Shown: in pieces, positions 25,576-34,119 of the stretch
Position numbering within the stretch: the stretch's first letter is position 1
Layout: each line of letters opens with the position of its first letter
Assembly (NCBI GenBank): GCA_947090765.1
Contig: OX352322.1
Coordinates: forward strand, 1,941,501 to 2,005,500
Source of the DNA: Pseudomonas sp. MM223
Lineage (GTDB): Bacteria; Pseudomonadota; Gammaproteobacteria; Pseudomonadales; Pseudomonadaceae
Direction: 5' to 3'
DNA length: 64,000 bases
Translations under genes and position numbers: made by a program
Notes under the pieces: generated by a model
The model's database searches: none
Told to the model about the DNA's origin: nothing
What the model saw: the letters and a program-made list of their open reading frames with translations, nothing else

Positions 25576-26829
25576 ATGTCCCGTGCTGTGTTCCGTGGGG
25601 CCACGTGTGGCCTGCTCTGCGGCTGGCTGCCTGTTGCCGGCGCTGCCGGTTTCGTCGATGACAGCAAGCTCAAGCTTCAACTACGCAACGTCTACTTCAA
25701 CGAGAATTTCCGCGACGAACACGGCATGAGTGCACGTGCGGCCGCTAGCGCCAAAAGCGAGCGGGTGGAGTGGGCACAGGGTTTTCTGCTGGACTACCAA
25801 TCCGGATTCACTCCCGGCGCATTGGGCGTGGGGCTGGACGCCCACGGGCTGGTGGGTGTCAGGCTGGACTCTGGCCGTGGGCGCAGCGGCACCGGGCTGC
25901 TGCCGGTTCATGACGACGGCCGTGCGGCGGATGAATTCGCCAGCGCCGGGGTAACGGCCAAGGCCCGCGTCGGGCAGACTGTGGTCAAGCACGGTACCTT
26001 GCTGCCGAAAACGCCGGTGCTGGTCTACAACGACGCGCGGCTGTTGCCGCAGACGTACCAGGGTACCCAGCTGACCAGTACGGATATCGACGGGCTGACA
26101 CTGACAGCGGGCCACCTGGACCACTTCAAACAGCGTGATTCATCGGACAGCACCGGCCTGTACCTGGATGGGTACGCGGGCGGCAGGTCCGGTGACTTCA
26201 ACTTCGCCGGCGCCGATTATGCCGTCAGCAAAAGCCTGCGCCTGAGCTACTTTCATGGCCAGCTCGAGCACTTCTACCGGCAGGACTTCGTCGGCCTGGT
26301 ACACGAATTGCCGCTGGCGGGTGGTGTGTTGAGCACTGACCTGCGCTATTTCAATAGCCGCGACAGCGGTGCCGCCCAGGGCGGCGCCATCGACAACGAC
26401 ATGTTCAGCGGGCAGATGGCCTATGCCCATTCGGGCCATACCCTCGGTGCCGGCTACCAGGTGCTCGACGGTGAGGCAGGGTTGCCTTACATCAGCGGTG
26501 CGACGGTGTATTCGTTCAGCAACGTCGGTATCGGCAAGTTCATCGAGGAAGAAGAAAAGACCTGGATGGCAAGCTACGCCTACAACTTTGCGGCAGCAGG
26601 CGTGCCGGGCCTGACCTTCATGGCGCGATACCTGAGTGGCGATAATGGCCGCTCGGGTGCCGAGGGCATCAAGGAGTGGGAACGTGACGCCGAGCTTGCC
26701 TACGTGGTGCAGGGCGGGCCGCTGAAGGGGCTGGGCGTGAAGCTGCGTAACTATGTCTATCGTTCGGATTTCGCCCGCGGGCGTGACAGTAATCGCTTGT
26801 ACCTTACCTACGATATCGCCATCTGGTGA
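25576..26829 (+). CDS. OprD-family outer-membrane porin
   Basis: The product has 417 residues from MSRAVFRGATCGLLCGWLPV, with a signal peptide ending near AGAAGF. The mature start FVDDSKLKLQLRNVYFNENF is the OprD signature, followed by EWAQGFLLDYQSGFTPG and amphipathic strands ending SNRLYLTYDIAIW with the required aromatic terminus. OprD-type channels (18 strands) admit carboxylates; P. aeruginosa OpdH for cis-aconitate/tricarballylate is a known comparison. It is the last gene of the 21.6-26.8 kb unit, 67 bases after the CitMHS gene. A longer frame open from 25411 starts inside the upstream gene and lacks the signal sequence at its end. Confidence 0.9.
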   Translation: MSRAVFRGATCGLLCGWLPVAGAAGFVDDSKLKLQLRNVYFNENFRDEHGMSARAAASAKSERVEWAQGFLLDYQSGFTPGALGVGLDAHGLVGVRLDSGRGRSGTGLLPVHDDGRAADEFASAGVTAKARVGQTVVKHGTLLPKTPVLVYNDARLLPQTYQGTQLTSTDIDGLTLTAGHLDHFKQRDSSDSTGLYLDGYAGGRSGDFNFAGADYAVSKSLRLSYFHGQLEHFYRQDFVGLVHELPLAGGVLSTDLRYFNSRDSGAAQGGAIDNDMFSGQMAYAHSGHTLGAGYQVLDGEAGLPYISGATVYSFSNVGIGKFIEEEEKTWMASYAYNFAAAGVPGLTFMARYLSGDNGRSGAEGIKEWERDAELAYVVQGGPLKGLGVKLRNYVYRSDFARGRDSNRLYLTYDIAIW

Positions 26830-26847
26830 TGGCGCCGAAAAATTTAA

Positions 26848-26970
26848 AACTGGCGCGATCTCTGTAGGAGCAGCCTTGTGCTGCGAAGAGGCCGGTAAGG
26901 CAAAAGAATGAGTTCGGCAGTTATGCCCCCTTCGCAGCACAAGGCTGCTCCTACAGAGATCGCGCCAGTT
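26848..26970. repeat. REP inverted pair (41-bp perfect arms), likely shared terminator
   Basis: Arms AACTGGCGCGATCTCTGTAG and its continuation through GAGCAGCCTTGTGCTGCGAAG are perfectly inverted. The unit fills the gap between convergent oprD and soxR. Confidence 0.9.
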
Positions 26971-26985
26971 CTCAGATCTTTTAGG

Positions 26986-27441
26986 CTACCGGGCTTTTTG
27001 CTCGAGGATGCGCGCCCCAGATCCTTCCTTGGCCAGCACATCCTCGGGGTTGCGCAGCGGGCAATCCTCCAGTGACAGGCAACCGCAACCAATGCAGTTG
27101 TCCAGGCTGTCGCGCAACGCCTCAAGCGTGCGGATGCGGGCATTGAGGTCTTCGCGCCAGGCCGTGGACATCTCGCCCCACTGCGCCGCCGTAAGCTTGC
27201 TGTTGGGCGCATAACGGCTGAATGCCTGCTTGATGTCCTCCAGCGGAATACCGGTGCGCTGTGCCACTTTGATAATCGCCAGTGTACGCAGCACCAGTGA
27301 GGGGTAGCGGCGCTGGTTGCCCGCCGTACGGACGCTGGCGATCAGCCCCTTGGTTTCGTAGAAGTGCAGCGCAGACACCGCCACGCCACTGCGTTTGGCC
27401 ACTTCACCCACTGTGAGCATTCGCGTGTTGTCCGCCGCCAT
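26986..27441 (-). CDS. soxR: Redox-sensitive transcriptional activator SoxR
   Basis: The product has 151 residues from [20 protein letters not shown]. The MerR-type winged helix ([24 protein letters not shown]) is followed by the dimerisation helix and the [2Fe-2S] cysteine cluster [12 protein letters not shown] (about 121-132), which is diagnostic of SoxR. In pseudomonads SoxR responds to redox-cycling compounds and drives efflux and oxygenase genes. It is divergent from an RND pump operon, with a SoxR box in the 84-base gap. The internal ATG was chosen because the upstream extension would overlap the operator. Confidence 0.95.
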   Translation of the reverse strand: MAADNTRMLTVGEVAKRSGVAVSALHFYETKGLIASVRTAGNQRRYPSLVLRTLAIIKVAQRTGIPLEDIKQAFSRYAPNSKLTAAQWGEMSTAWREDLNARIRTLEALRDSLDNCIGCGCLSLEDCPLRNPEDVLAKEGSGARILEQKAR

Positions 27442-27450
27442 GTGTGTTGA

Positions 27451-27468
27451 CCTCAAGTTAAGTTGAGC
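27451..27468. promoter_or_regulatory. SoxR box
   Basis: CCTCAAGTTAAGTTGAG matches the SoxR operator (CCTCAAGTTAACTTGAGG) with one internal mismatch and a changed last base. It sits between soxR and the divergent RND pump genes. Confidence 0.85.
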
Positions 27469-27525
27469 TCTTATAGTCCTGCCCGATCTTCCCCGCAACC
27501 GCTTTCCTCATGATCGGAGCTCTGC

Positions 27526-28623
27526 ATGAACAAACGGACGTTACTGGCCTGGGCCGGCGCTGTAGCCGTTGTGCTGGCCGCTGCCTATGCGCTGGTGGGT
27601 AGCGGCTCGGCGCCACCTGCTGCGGCGGCGTGGCCGGCGACCAAGGTGGCGTTGGCCACGGCCGAGCAGGTGCAGTTGGCGCGGCAGAATTTTGCTTCGG
27701 GTGAACTGGAGGCAGTCAACCAGGTGCAGGTAGCGGCCGAGATGGCGGGGCGCATTACCCGCATTGCGTTTGAGTCGGGGCAGGTGGTAACGGCCGGGCA
27801 GTTGCTGGTGCAGCTCAACGACGCACCGGAGCAGGCCCAGCGGGTGCAGTTGCGGGCGAAGTTGCGTAACGCGCAAGTGGTGCTGCAGCGCAGCCGCAAG
27901 CTGCGGGCGATGAATGCCGTGTCGCAAGAGCTGCTGGACAACGCCGCCACGGCCGTGGACGTGACCAGTGGTGAGCTGCAGCATGTCGAAGCGCTGATTG
28001 CGCAGAAGTCCATTCGCGCACCGTTTGCCGGCAAGCTGGGCATTCGGCGGGTGCATCAGGGCCAATACCTGGGCGCCGGCGAGGCCATCGTCAGCCTGGC
28101 TGACATTAGCCAGTTGCATGTGAATTTTGCCTTGGGTGAGCAGGCCGCCCCCGAAGTGCACGTCGGGCAAGTGCTGGCACTGACGGTGGACGCAGTGCGC
28201 GGGCAAGGCTTCGAGGCCCGGGTGGTGGCGGTCGACCCGGTGGTCAGCAAGGCGCGCCTGGTGCAGGTGCAGGCAGCCTTGCCGAACCCGGACGGGCAGT
28301 TGCAGCCGGGCATGTACGCTGGCGTGCGCCTGGATGCCGCGCAGCCGTCGAGCGTGCTGGCCGTACCGGAAACCGCGATCACCTACACCGCCTATGGCCA
28401 GACAGTATTCGTTGCGACCCAGGACCCGGCGCATGGCACCCGGGTCAGCCGGGTGCGGGTAACCACCGGTGAGCGCTGGCAAGGGCGGGTGGAGGTTACC
28501 TCCGGCCTGGCGCCCGGTGACCGGGTGGTGGTTTCGGGGCAGTTGAAGCTCAGTGATGGCATGCCAGTCGAACCCGTGGCGCAGGACAGCTTGCAGGCCA
28601 GCCAGGGAGGGCGGCAGTCGTGA
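27526..28623 (+). CDS. RND efflux periplasmic adaptor
   Basis: The product has 365 residues. An N-terminal membrane anchor (LLAWAGAVAVVLAAAYALVG) is followed by the barrel-sandwich/lipoyl half EMAGRITRIAFESGQVVTAG, a short helical hairpin (about 105-150) and the second lipoyl half IRAPFAGKLGIRRVHQGQYL, then beta-barrel and membrane-proximal domains (DRVVVSGQLKLSDGMPV). This is the adaptor of a tripartite RND pump. Its stop overlaps the pump gene start by three bases. The SoxR box upstream suggests induction by redox-active compounds, as with mexGHI-opmD of P. aeruginosa. No outer-membrane factor gene follows, so a TolC/OprM-type channel would be borrowed. Confidence 0.9.
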   Translation: MNKRTLLAWAGAVAVVLAAAYALVGSGSAPPAAAAWPATKVALATAEQVQLARQNFASGELEAVNQVQVAAEMAGRITRIAFESGQVVTAGQLLVQLNDAPEQAQRVQLRAKLRNAQVVLQRSRKLRAMNAVSQELLDNAATAVDVTSGELQHVEALIAQKSIRAPFAGKLGIRRVHQGQYLGAGEAIVSLADISQLHVNFALGEQAAPEVHVGQVLALTVDAVRGQGFEARVVAVDPVVSKARLVQVQAALPNPDGQLQPGMYAGVRLDAAQPSSVLAVPETAITYTAYGQTVFVATQDPAHGTRVSRVRVTTGERWQGRVEVTSGLAPGDRVVVSGQLKLSDGMPVEPVAQDSLQASQGGRQS

Positions 28624-31600
28624 AGTTTACCGATGTCTTCGTGCGCCGCCCGGTGCTGGCGCTGGTGGTCAGCAGCCTGATCATCCTGATGGGGTTGTTT
28701 GCCATGGGCAAGTTGCCGATCCGTCAGTACCCGTTGCTGGAGAGCTCGACCATTACCATCAGTACCGAGTACCCCGGTGCTTCCGCCGAGCTGATGCAGG
28801 GCTTCGTAACCCAGCCGATCACCCAGGCAGTGTCGTCGGTCGAGGGCATCGATTACCTGTCCTCGTCGTCGCAACAAGGGCGCAGCCTGATCACCTTGCG
28901 CATGGTGCTCAACCGTGACTCGACCCAGGCGTTGGCCGAGACCATGGCCAAGGTCAACCAGGTGCGCTATCGCCTGCCGGAAAAGGCCTACGACCCGGTG
29001 GTGGAGTTGTCTGCGGGCGACTCTACCGCAGTGGCCTACGTAGGCTTTGCCAGCGACAGCCTGTCGATCCCGGAGTTGAGCGATTACCTGTCGCGGGTGG
29101 TGGAACCGCAGTTCTCAGGTATCGACGGCGTGGCCAAGGTGCAGTCGTTTGGCGGGCAGCGCCTGGCCATGCGCCTGTGGCTGGACAGTGAACAGATGGC
29201 AGGGCGCGGGGTGACGGCAGCGGACGTGGCGCAGGCGGTGCGGGCCAACAACTACCAGGCGACGCCGGGCCAGGTGCGTGGGCAGTACGTGCTGGCCGAT
29301 ATCCAGGTGGACACCGACCTGACCCGGGTCGAGGACTTCCGTGAGCTGATCATCCGCAACGATGGCACCGACCTGGTACGCCTGCGCGATGTCGGCACTG
29401 TCGAGCTGAGCGCGGCGGCCACCCAGACCAGCGCCACCATGGACGGAAAGCCTGCCGTGCACCTTGGGCTGTTTCCCACACCGACCGGCAACCCGCTGGT
29501 GATCGTCGAGGGTATTCGCCAGTTGCTGCCGCTGATCCAGCAGACCTTGCCGCCCGGAGTGAAGGTGGCGCTGGCCTACGAGACTGCACGCTTCATCGAT
29601 GCTTCGATCCATGAGGTGCTGCGCACCCTGGTGGAGGCGATGTTGATCGTGGTGCTGGTGATCTGGCTGTGCCTGGGGTCGCTGCGCAGCGTGCTGATCG
29701 CGGTGGTGGCCATCCCGCTGTCGATGCTGGGTGCCGCGGGCCTGATGCTGCTGTTCGGCTTCAGCCTCAACCTGCTGACCCTGCTGGCGATGGTGCTGGC
29801 CATCGGCCTGGTGGTGGACGATGCCATTGTGGTGGTGGAGAACGTGCACCGGCATATCGAGGAGGGCAAGTCGCCGGTTGCTGCGGCATTGGCCGGGGCG
29901 CGGGAAATCGCCGGGCCGGTCATTGCCATGACCCTGACCCTGGCAGCGGTGTATACGCCGATCGGGCTGATGGGCGGGCTGACCGGCACGCTGTTCCGCG
30001 AGTTTGCCTTGACCCTGGCGGGAGCGGTGATCGTGTCCGGCATCGTGGCGCTGACCTTGTCACCGGTGATGAGCTCATTGCTGTTGCAGCCCGGCCAGCA
30101 GCATGGCGCGATGGCTAATCTGGCCGATCGGGTGTTTGCTGCGTTGACCGGGGCCTATGGGCGGGTGCTGGCCTATTCCCTGGAGCACCGCTGGATCAGC
30201 GCTGGCGTGGCGTTACTGGTGTGCCTGAGCCTGCCCTGGCTTTACCTGCTGCCCCAGCGCGAGCTGGCCCCGCCCGAGGACCAGGCGGCGGTGCTGACCG
30301 CCATCAAGTCGCCGCAGCATGCCAGCCTTGAATATGCCGAACACTTTGCACTGAAACTCGACCAGGTGATGAAGTCCATCGGCGAAACCACCGACACCTG
30401 GATCATCAACGGCACCGATGGCCCGGCCGCCAGTTTCGGGGGTATCAACCTAAGCGCCTGGCAGGCGCGCGAGCGTTCTGCCGCACAGGTGCAGGCGCAG
30501 TTGCAGCAGGCCGTGGCGGATATCGAAGGCAGCAGCATCTTTGCCTTCCAGGTTGCAGCGCTGCCGGGCTCCAGTGGCGGCCTGCCGGTGCAGATGGTGT
30601 TGCGCAGCGCCCAGGATTACCCCGAGTTGTACCAGACCATGGAAGCGCTCAAACAGCGCGCCCGCGACAGCGGCCTGTTTGCCGTGGTGGACAGCGACCT
30701 CGACTACAACAACCCGGTGGTCAAGGTGCGCGTCGACCGGGCCAAGGCGGCCAGCCTGGGCATCAGCATGCAGGCCATTGGCGAGTCGCTGGGTGTGCTG
30801 GTGGGCGAGCAGTACCTCAACCGCTTTGCCCTGTTCGGGCGTTCCTACGATGTGATCCCGCAGAGTATCCAGGACCAGCGCCTGACGCCTGCGGCGTTGA
30901 ACCGCCAGTATGTGCGTGCCGAAGATGGCAGCCTGGTGCCGCTGGCCACGGTGGTGCACCTGGATATCGAAGTGGCGCCCAACCGCCTGTTGCAGTTCGA
31001 CCAACAGAACGCCAGTACCTTGCAGGCCATCCCGGCGCCGGGTGTGTCGATGGGCAACGCCGTGGCATTTCTCGAACAGCTCACCGCTGAATTGCCGCCT
31101 GGCTTCAGCCACGACTGGCAATCGGAATCGCGCCAGTATGTGCAGGAGGGCTTTGCCTTGATGTGGGCGTTTCTGGCTGCCCTGGTGGTGATCTATCTGG
31201 TGCTGGCGGCGCAGTACGAAAGCCTGGTCGACCCTCTGATCATCCTGGTGACCGTGCCGCTGTCGATCTGCGGTGCGCTGTTGCCGCTGGCGCTGGGCTG
31301 GGCCACGTTGAACATCTACACGCAGATTGGCCTGGTGACGCTGATCGGCCTGATCAGCAAGCACGGCATTTTGATGGTGGAGTTCGCCAACGAGATCCAG
31401 GTGCGCGACAACCTTGATCGTGCCGCCGCCATCGTCCGTGCAGCGCAGATACGATTGCGGCCGGTGCTGATGACCACCGCGGCGATGACCTTCGGCGTGC
31501 TGCCGCTGCTGTTCGCCAGCGGTGCCGGGGCCAACAGCCGCTTCGGGCTGGGGGTGGTGATTGTGTGCGGGATGCTGGTGGGCACCTTGTTCACCCTGTT

Positions 31601-31703
31601 TGTGTTGCCGACGATTTATGGGTGGCTGGCGCGGGATCACAGGGTGACCACGGTGCGCACGCGGCAATTGATCGATGCCGAAAGGCAACTCAGAACCCTG
31701 TAG
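28620..31703 (+). CDS. RND efflux inner-membrane pump
   Basis: The product has 1027 residues with a GTG start overlapping the adaptor stop. It begins MKFTDVFVRRPVLALVVSSL, the usual TM1 of HAE1-type pumps. The proton-relay aspartates are in AIGLVVDDAIVVVENVHRHI (TM4), and both porter-domain halves and 12 helices are present. In the C-terminal half ISKHGILMVEFANEIQ carries the TM10 lysine region. Length and layout match MexB/AcrB/MexI-like pumps. Its stop codon lies within the first bases of the downstream REP inverted repeat. Regulated, by position, from the SoxR box. Confidence 0.92.
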   Translation: MKFTDVFVRRPVLALVVSSLIILMGLFAMGKLPIRQYPLLESSTITISTEYPGASAELMQGFVTQPITQAVSSVEGIDYLSSSSQQGRSLITLRMVLNRDSTQALAETMAKVNQVRYRLPEKAYDPVVELSAGDSTAVAYVGFASDSLSIPELSDYLSRVVEPQFSGIDGVAKVQSFGGQRLAMRLWLDSEQMAGRGVTAADVAQAVRANNYQATPGQVRGQYVLADIQVDTDLTRVEDFRELIIRNDGTDLVRLRDVGTVELSAAATQTSATMDGKPAVHLGLFPTPTGNPLVIVEGIRQLLPLIQQTLPPGVKVALAYETARFIDASIHEVLRTLVEAMLIVVLVIWLCLGSLRSVLIAVVAIPLSMLGAAGLMLLFGFSLNLLTLLAMVLAIGLVVDDAIVVVENVHRHIEEGKSPVAAALAGAREIAGPVIAMTLTLAAVYTPIGLMGGLTGTLFREFALTLAGAVIVSGIVALTLSPVMSSLLLQPGQQHGAMANLADRVFAALTGAYGRVLAYSLEHRWISAGVALLVCLSLPWLYLLPQRELAPPEDQAAVLTAIKSPQHASLEYAEHFALKLDQVMKSIGETTDTWIINGTDGPAASFGGINLSAWQARERSAAQVQAQLQQAVADIEGSSIFAFQVAALPGSSGGLPVQMVLRSAQDYPELYQTMEALKQRARDSGLFAVVDSDLDYNNPVVKVRVDRAKAASLGISMQAIGESLGVLVGEQYLNRFALFGRSYDVIPQSIQDQRLTPAALNRQYVRAEDGSLVPLATVVHLDIEVAPNRLLQFDQQNASTLQAIPAPGVSMGNAVAFLEQLTAELPPGFSHDWQSESRQYVQEGFALMWAFLAALVVIYLVLAAQYESLVDPLIILVTVPLSICGALLPLALGWATLNIYTQIGLVTLIGLISKHGILMVEFANEIQVRDNLDRAAAIVRAAQIRLRPVLMTTAAMTFGVLPLLFASGAGANSRFGLGVVIVCGMLVGTLFTLFVLPTIYGWLARDHRVTTVRTRQLIDAERQLRTL

Positions 31704-31817
31704 GAGCGGCCTTGTGTCGCGAAAGGGCCGCAAAGCGGCCCCTCGATTGTTGCCTTGATGCTGAAACCCTAGGGCCGCTTTGCGGCCCTTTCGCGACACA
31801 AGGCCGCTCCTACAGGG
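31696..31817. repeat. REP inverted pair (46-bp arms), likely shared terminator
   Basis: Arms CCCTGTAGGAGCGGCCTTGT plus GTCGCGAAAGGGCCGCAAAG are perfectly inverted around a 30-base spacer. The left arm includes the stop codon of the RND pump gene; the convergent GntR gene ends 22 bases beyond the right arm. Confidence 0.9.
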
Positions 31818-31838
31818 GGGGCGTGCGGCCTGGGCGGG

Positions 31839-32603
31839 TCAGGCGGGGGAGCGGTCGCGGCGCATCTGGGTCACCAGGGTAAAGCGGTCATCCGGGTGCA
31901 CGGTTTCGGAAACCGCCATCAAATCGCCGTTTTCCTCGCGGTAATGGCGAATGATCTTCAACCCTGGCGAACCCGCCTCGGCCTTCAGCGCACGGGCCAT
32001 CTCCGCCGTCAGCAGCACCGCCCGTACCTGCTGGTCGACCACCGCGATCGCCCGGCCAAAGTGCTGCTCGATCAACCCGGCAATCAGCTGGTCGGGGTGC
32101 TCGCGGGCCCGTTCGATGACCTCGGCATAGTCGCGCTGCGCATACACATCGGTCCAGCACAGCGGTGCGGCATTGTGCAGGCGGTCGACGCGGATGCTTG
32201 ACACGCAAAAGTAGTGTTCCCCCGGTACCAACCCCAGCCGCGCCGCCTCGCTCAGGTCGGCGACAAAGTGGCGCACCTCCTGGATTTCCCGCTGCTGGGT
32301 TTCGGCCAGGTGAGCAAGGTCGGCCACGCTGGCCAGCGACTGCGAATAGCCGCCGCGCGGGCTGCTGGCCTCCACCCGGGTACCCACGCGCTTGCGCCGC
32401 GACACCAGCCCCTGGTTGAGCAACTGGTTGATCGCGGCGCGCACCGTGTGCCGGCTTACATCGTAAAGGTCGCACAGCTCGAACTCGGTCGGCAGCAGGC
32501 TGCCCACCGGGTAGCGGCCGCTGGCGATGCCTTCCATCAAGTCCTTTGCCACGGTGGTGTAGCGCGTCGGGTTCATACCTTTGGTCTGTCTCGCAAATTT
32601 CAT
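31839..32603 (-). CDS. GntR/HutC-family regulator with UTRA domain
   Basis: The product has 254 residues. The GntR winged helix is PVGSLLPTEFELCDLYDVSR followed by HTVRAAINQLLNQGLVSRRK; the UTRA effector domain covers about 95-245 (HYFCVSSIRVDRLHNAAPLC, then QQVRAVLLTAEMARALKAEA). It is divergent from a fumarase/aspartase-superfamily lyase, with a 21-bp palindrome between them. It probably represses the lyase and carrier until the substrate or its product binds. An alternative start at 32576 (MNPTRYTTVAKDL) is equally plausible. Confidence 0.88.
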   Translation of the reverse strand: MKFARQTKGMNPTRYTTVAKDLMEGIASGRYPVGSLLPTEFELCDLYDVSRHTVRAAINQLLNQGLVSRRKRVGTRVEASSPRGGYSQSLASVADLAHLAETQQREIQEVRHFVADLSEAARLGLVPGEHYFCVSSIRVDRLHNAAPLCWTDVYAQRDYAEVIERAREHPDQLIAGLIEQHFGRAIAVVDQQVRAVLLTAEMARALKAEAGSPGLKIIRHYREENGDLMAVSETVHPDDRFTLVTQMRRDRSPA

Positions 32604-32642
32604 CGGTTGACAGTGTAACAGCGGCAGGGCAAGAATTATGTA

Positions 32643-32663
32643 CGGACATAATAATTATGTCCG
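32643..32663. promoter_or_regulatory. GntR operator palindrome
   Basis: Perfect 21-bp palindrome centred on 32653 (arms CGGACATAAT and ATTATGTCCG). It lies 39 bases upstream of the GntR start and 31 bases upstream of the lyase start. A further half ATTATGTAC precedes it at 32635-32643. Confidence 0.75.
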
Positions 32664-32694
32664 GTCAAAAAATAACATTTCAGGATTCCTGCCC

Positions 32695-34050
32695 ATGTCC
32701 ACCACCGTTTTCGATTCCACCCTGTTCCGCGACATGTTCGGCACCGCCGAAATGCGTGCGGTGTTCTCCGACAAATCGCTGATCGAGCGTTACATCGAAG
32801 TGGAAGTGGCCTTGGCCAAGGCCGAAGCCCGCTGCGGCGTCATCCCTGCCGAAGCCGCCGTGCAGATTGCCGAGCTGTCGCGCTACGAGTCGCTGGACCT
32901 GACGCTGATGCAGCACGAGACCGAAATCGTCGGTTACCCGATCCTGCCGCTGGTCGAGCAGCTGTCGAAGCTGTGCGGCGAAGCTGGCCGCTACGTGCAC
33001 TGGGGCGCCACCACCCAGGACATCATGGACACCGCCGTAGTCCTGCAGGTGCGTGCCGCCCTGGCCATTGTCGAGCGCGACATCCAGGCCGTGCGTGGCC
33101 TGCTGGCCGAGCTGGCGCTGCGCTACCGCGACACGCCGATGGCCGGCCGCACCCACCTGCAACATGCACTGCCGATTACCTTCGGCTACAAGTGCGCGGT
33201 GTGGCTGAGCATGTTCGACCGCCATGCCGAGCGCCTGGTGGAGCTGCGCCCGCGGGTGGAAGTAGGGCAGTTTGCCGGTGCCGCCGGTACCCTGGCCTCG
33301 CTGGGCGACAAGGGCCTTGAAGTACAAGCTGCGCTGATGGACGAACTGGGCCTGGGCGTGCCGCAAGCCACCTGGCACGTGGCCCGTGACGGCCTGGCCG
33401 AAACCCTGAACTTCCTGGGCCTGGTCACGGCCTCGCTGGGTAAGGTGGCGCTGGACATCATGATGATGATGACCAGCGAGCTGGGCGAAGCCTACGAGCC
33501 GTTCGTCAAGGGCCGTGGCGCCAGCAGCACCATGCCGCAGAAGCGCAACCCGATTTCCTGCGAGCTGATGTATGCCGCTGCCAAGGGCGTGCGCCAGCAG
33601 GCCGGGCTGATGCTCGACGCCATGATCCAGGACTTCGAGCGCTCTACCGGCCCGTGGCAGGCCGAGTGGATCGCCATCCCTGAAGCTTTCGCCCTGACCG
33701 CCGCATCGCTGGGCCAGGCGCGCTTCATGCTGGCCGGCCTGGACGTGCGCACCGAGCGCATGCGCAAGAACCTCGACATGACCCAAGGCCTGATCGTTGC
33801 CGAGGCGGTGATGATGGGCCTGGCCCCGGCGCTGGGCCGCCAGGTGGCCCACGACGTGGTCTATGCCGCCTGCCGCATGGCCAACGACCAGGGCATCAGC
33901 CTGCTGGAAGCGCTGAAGGCCCAGGGCGAGGCTACCGCGCATGTCGACCTGGCCACCCTTGAGCAGCTGTGCGACCCGACCCATTACCTGGGGCTGGCGC
34001 CGCAGATGGTCGACCAGGCCCTGGCGCGCCCGGGTGCCGTCGCCCGCTGA
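32695..34050 (+). CDS. Fumarase/aspartase-superfamily lyase (PurB/PcaB-like)
   Basis: The product has 451 residues from MSTTVFDSTLFRDMFGTAEM. The superfamily signature GRGASSTMPQKRNPISCELM (about 275-294) is intact, as are the HWGATTQDIMDTA (about 101) and GRTHLQHALPITFG (about 150) segments that build the active site. PcaB (3-carboxymuconate cycloisomerase) is the closest look-alike, but no protocatechuate genes are present. Neighbours are a GntR/UTRA regulator and a C4-dicarboxylate carrier. A C-N lyase that releases fumarate from an N-substituted aspartate (as in EDDS or carboxymethyl-aspartate breakdown) would explain that context; this is inference. Confidence 0.85.
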   Translation: MSTTVFDSTLFRDMFGTAEMRAVFSDKSLIERYIEVEVALAKAEARCGVIPAEAAVQIAELSRYESLDLTLMQHETEIVGYPILPLVEQLSKLCGEAGRYVHWGATTQDIMDTAVVLQVRAALAIVERDIQAVRGLLAELALRYRDTPMAGRTHLQHALPITFGYKCAVWLSMFDRHAERLVELRPRVEVGQFAGAAGTLASLGDKGLEVQAALMDELGLGVPQATWHVARDGLAETLNFLGLVTASLGKVALDIMMMMTSELGEAYEPFVKGRGASSTMPQKRNPISCELMYAAAKGVRQQAGLMLDAMIQDFERSTGPWQAEWIAIPEAFALTAASLGQARFMLAGLDVRTERMRKNLDMTQGLIVAEAVMMGLAPALGRQVAHDVVYAACRMANDQGISLLEALKAQGEATAHVDLATLEQLCDPTHYLGLAPQMVDQALARPGAVAR

Positions 34051-34119
34051 TCCGCCTGGGGCTCGGCTGCTGCTGGGCCCCGTCCTCTGCTTTGCGACAA
34101 GAACAATGAGAAAACAACC

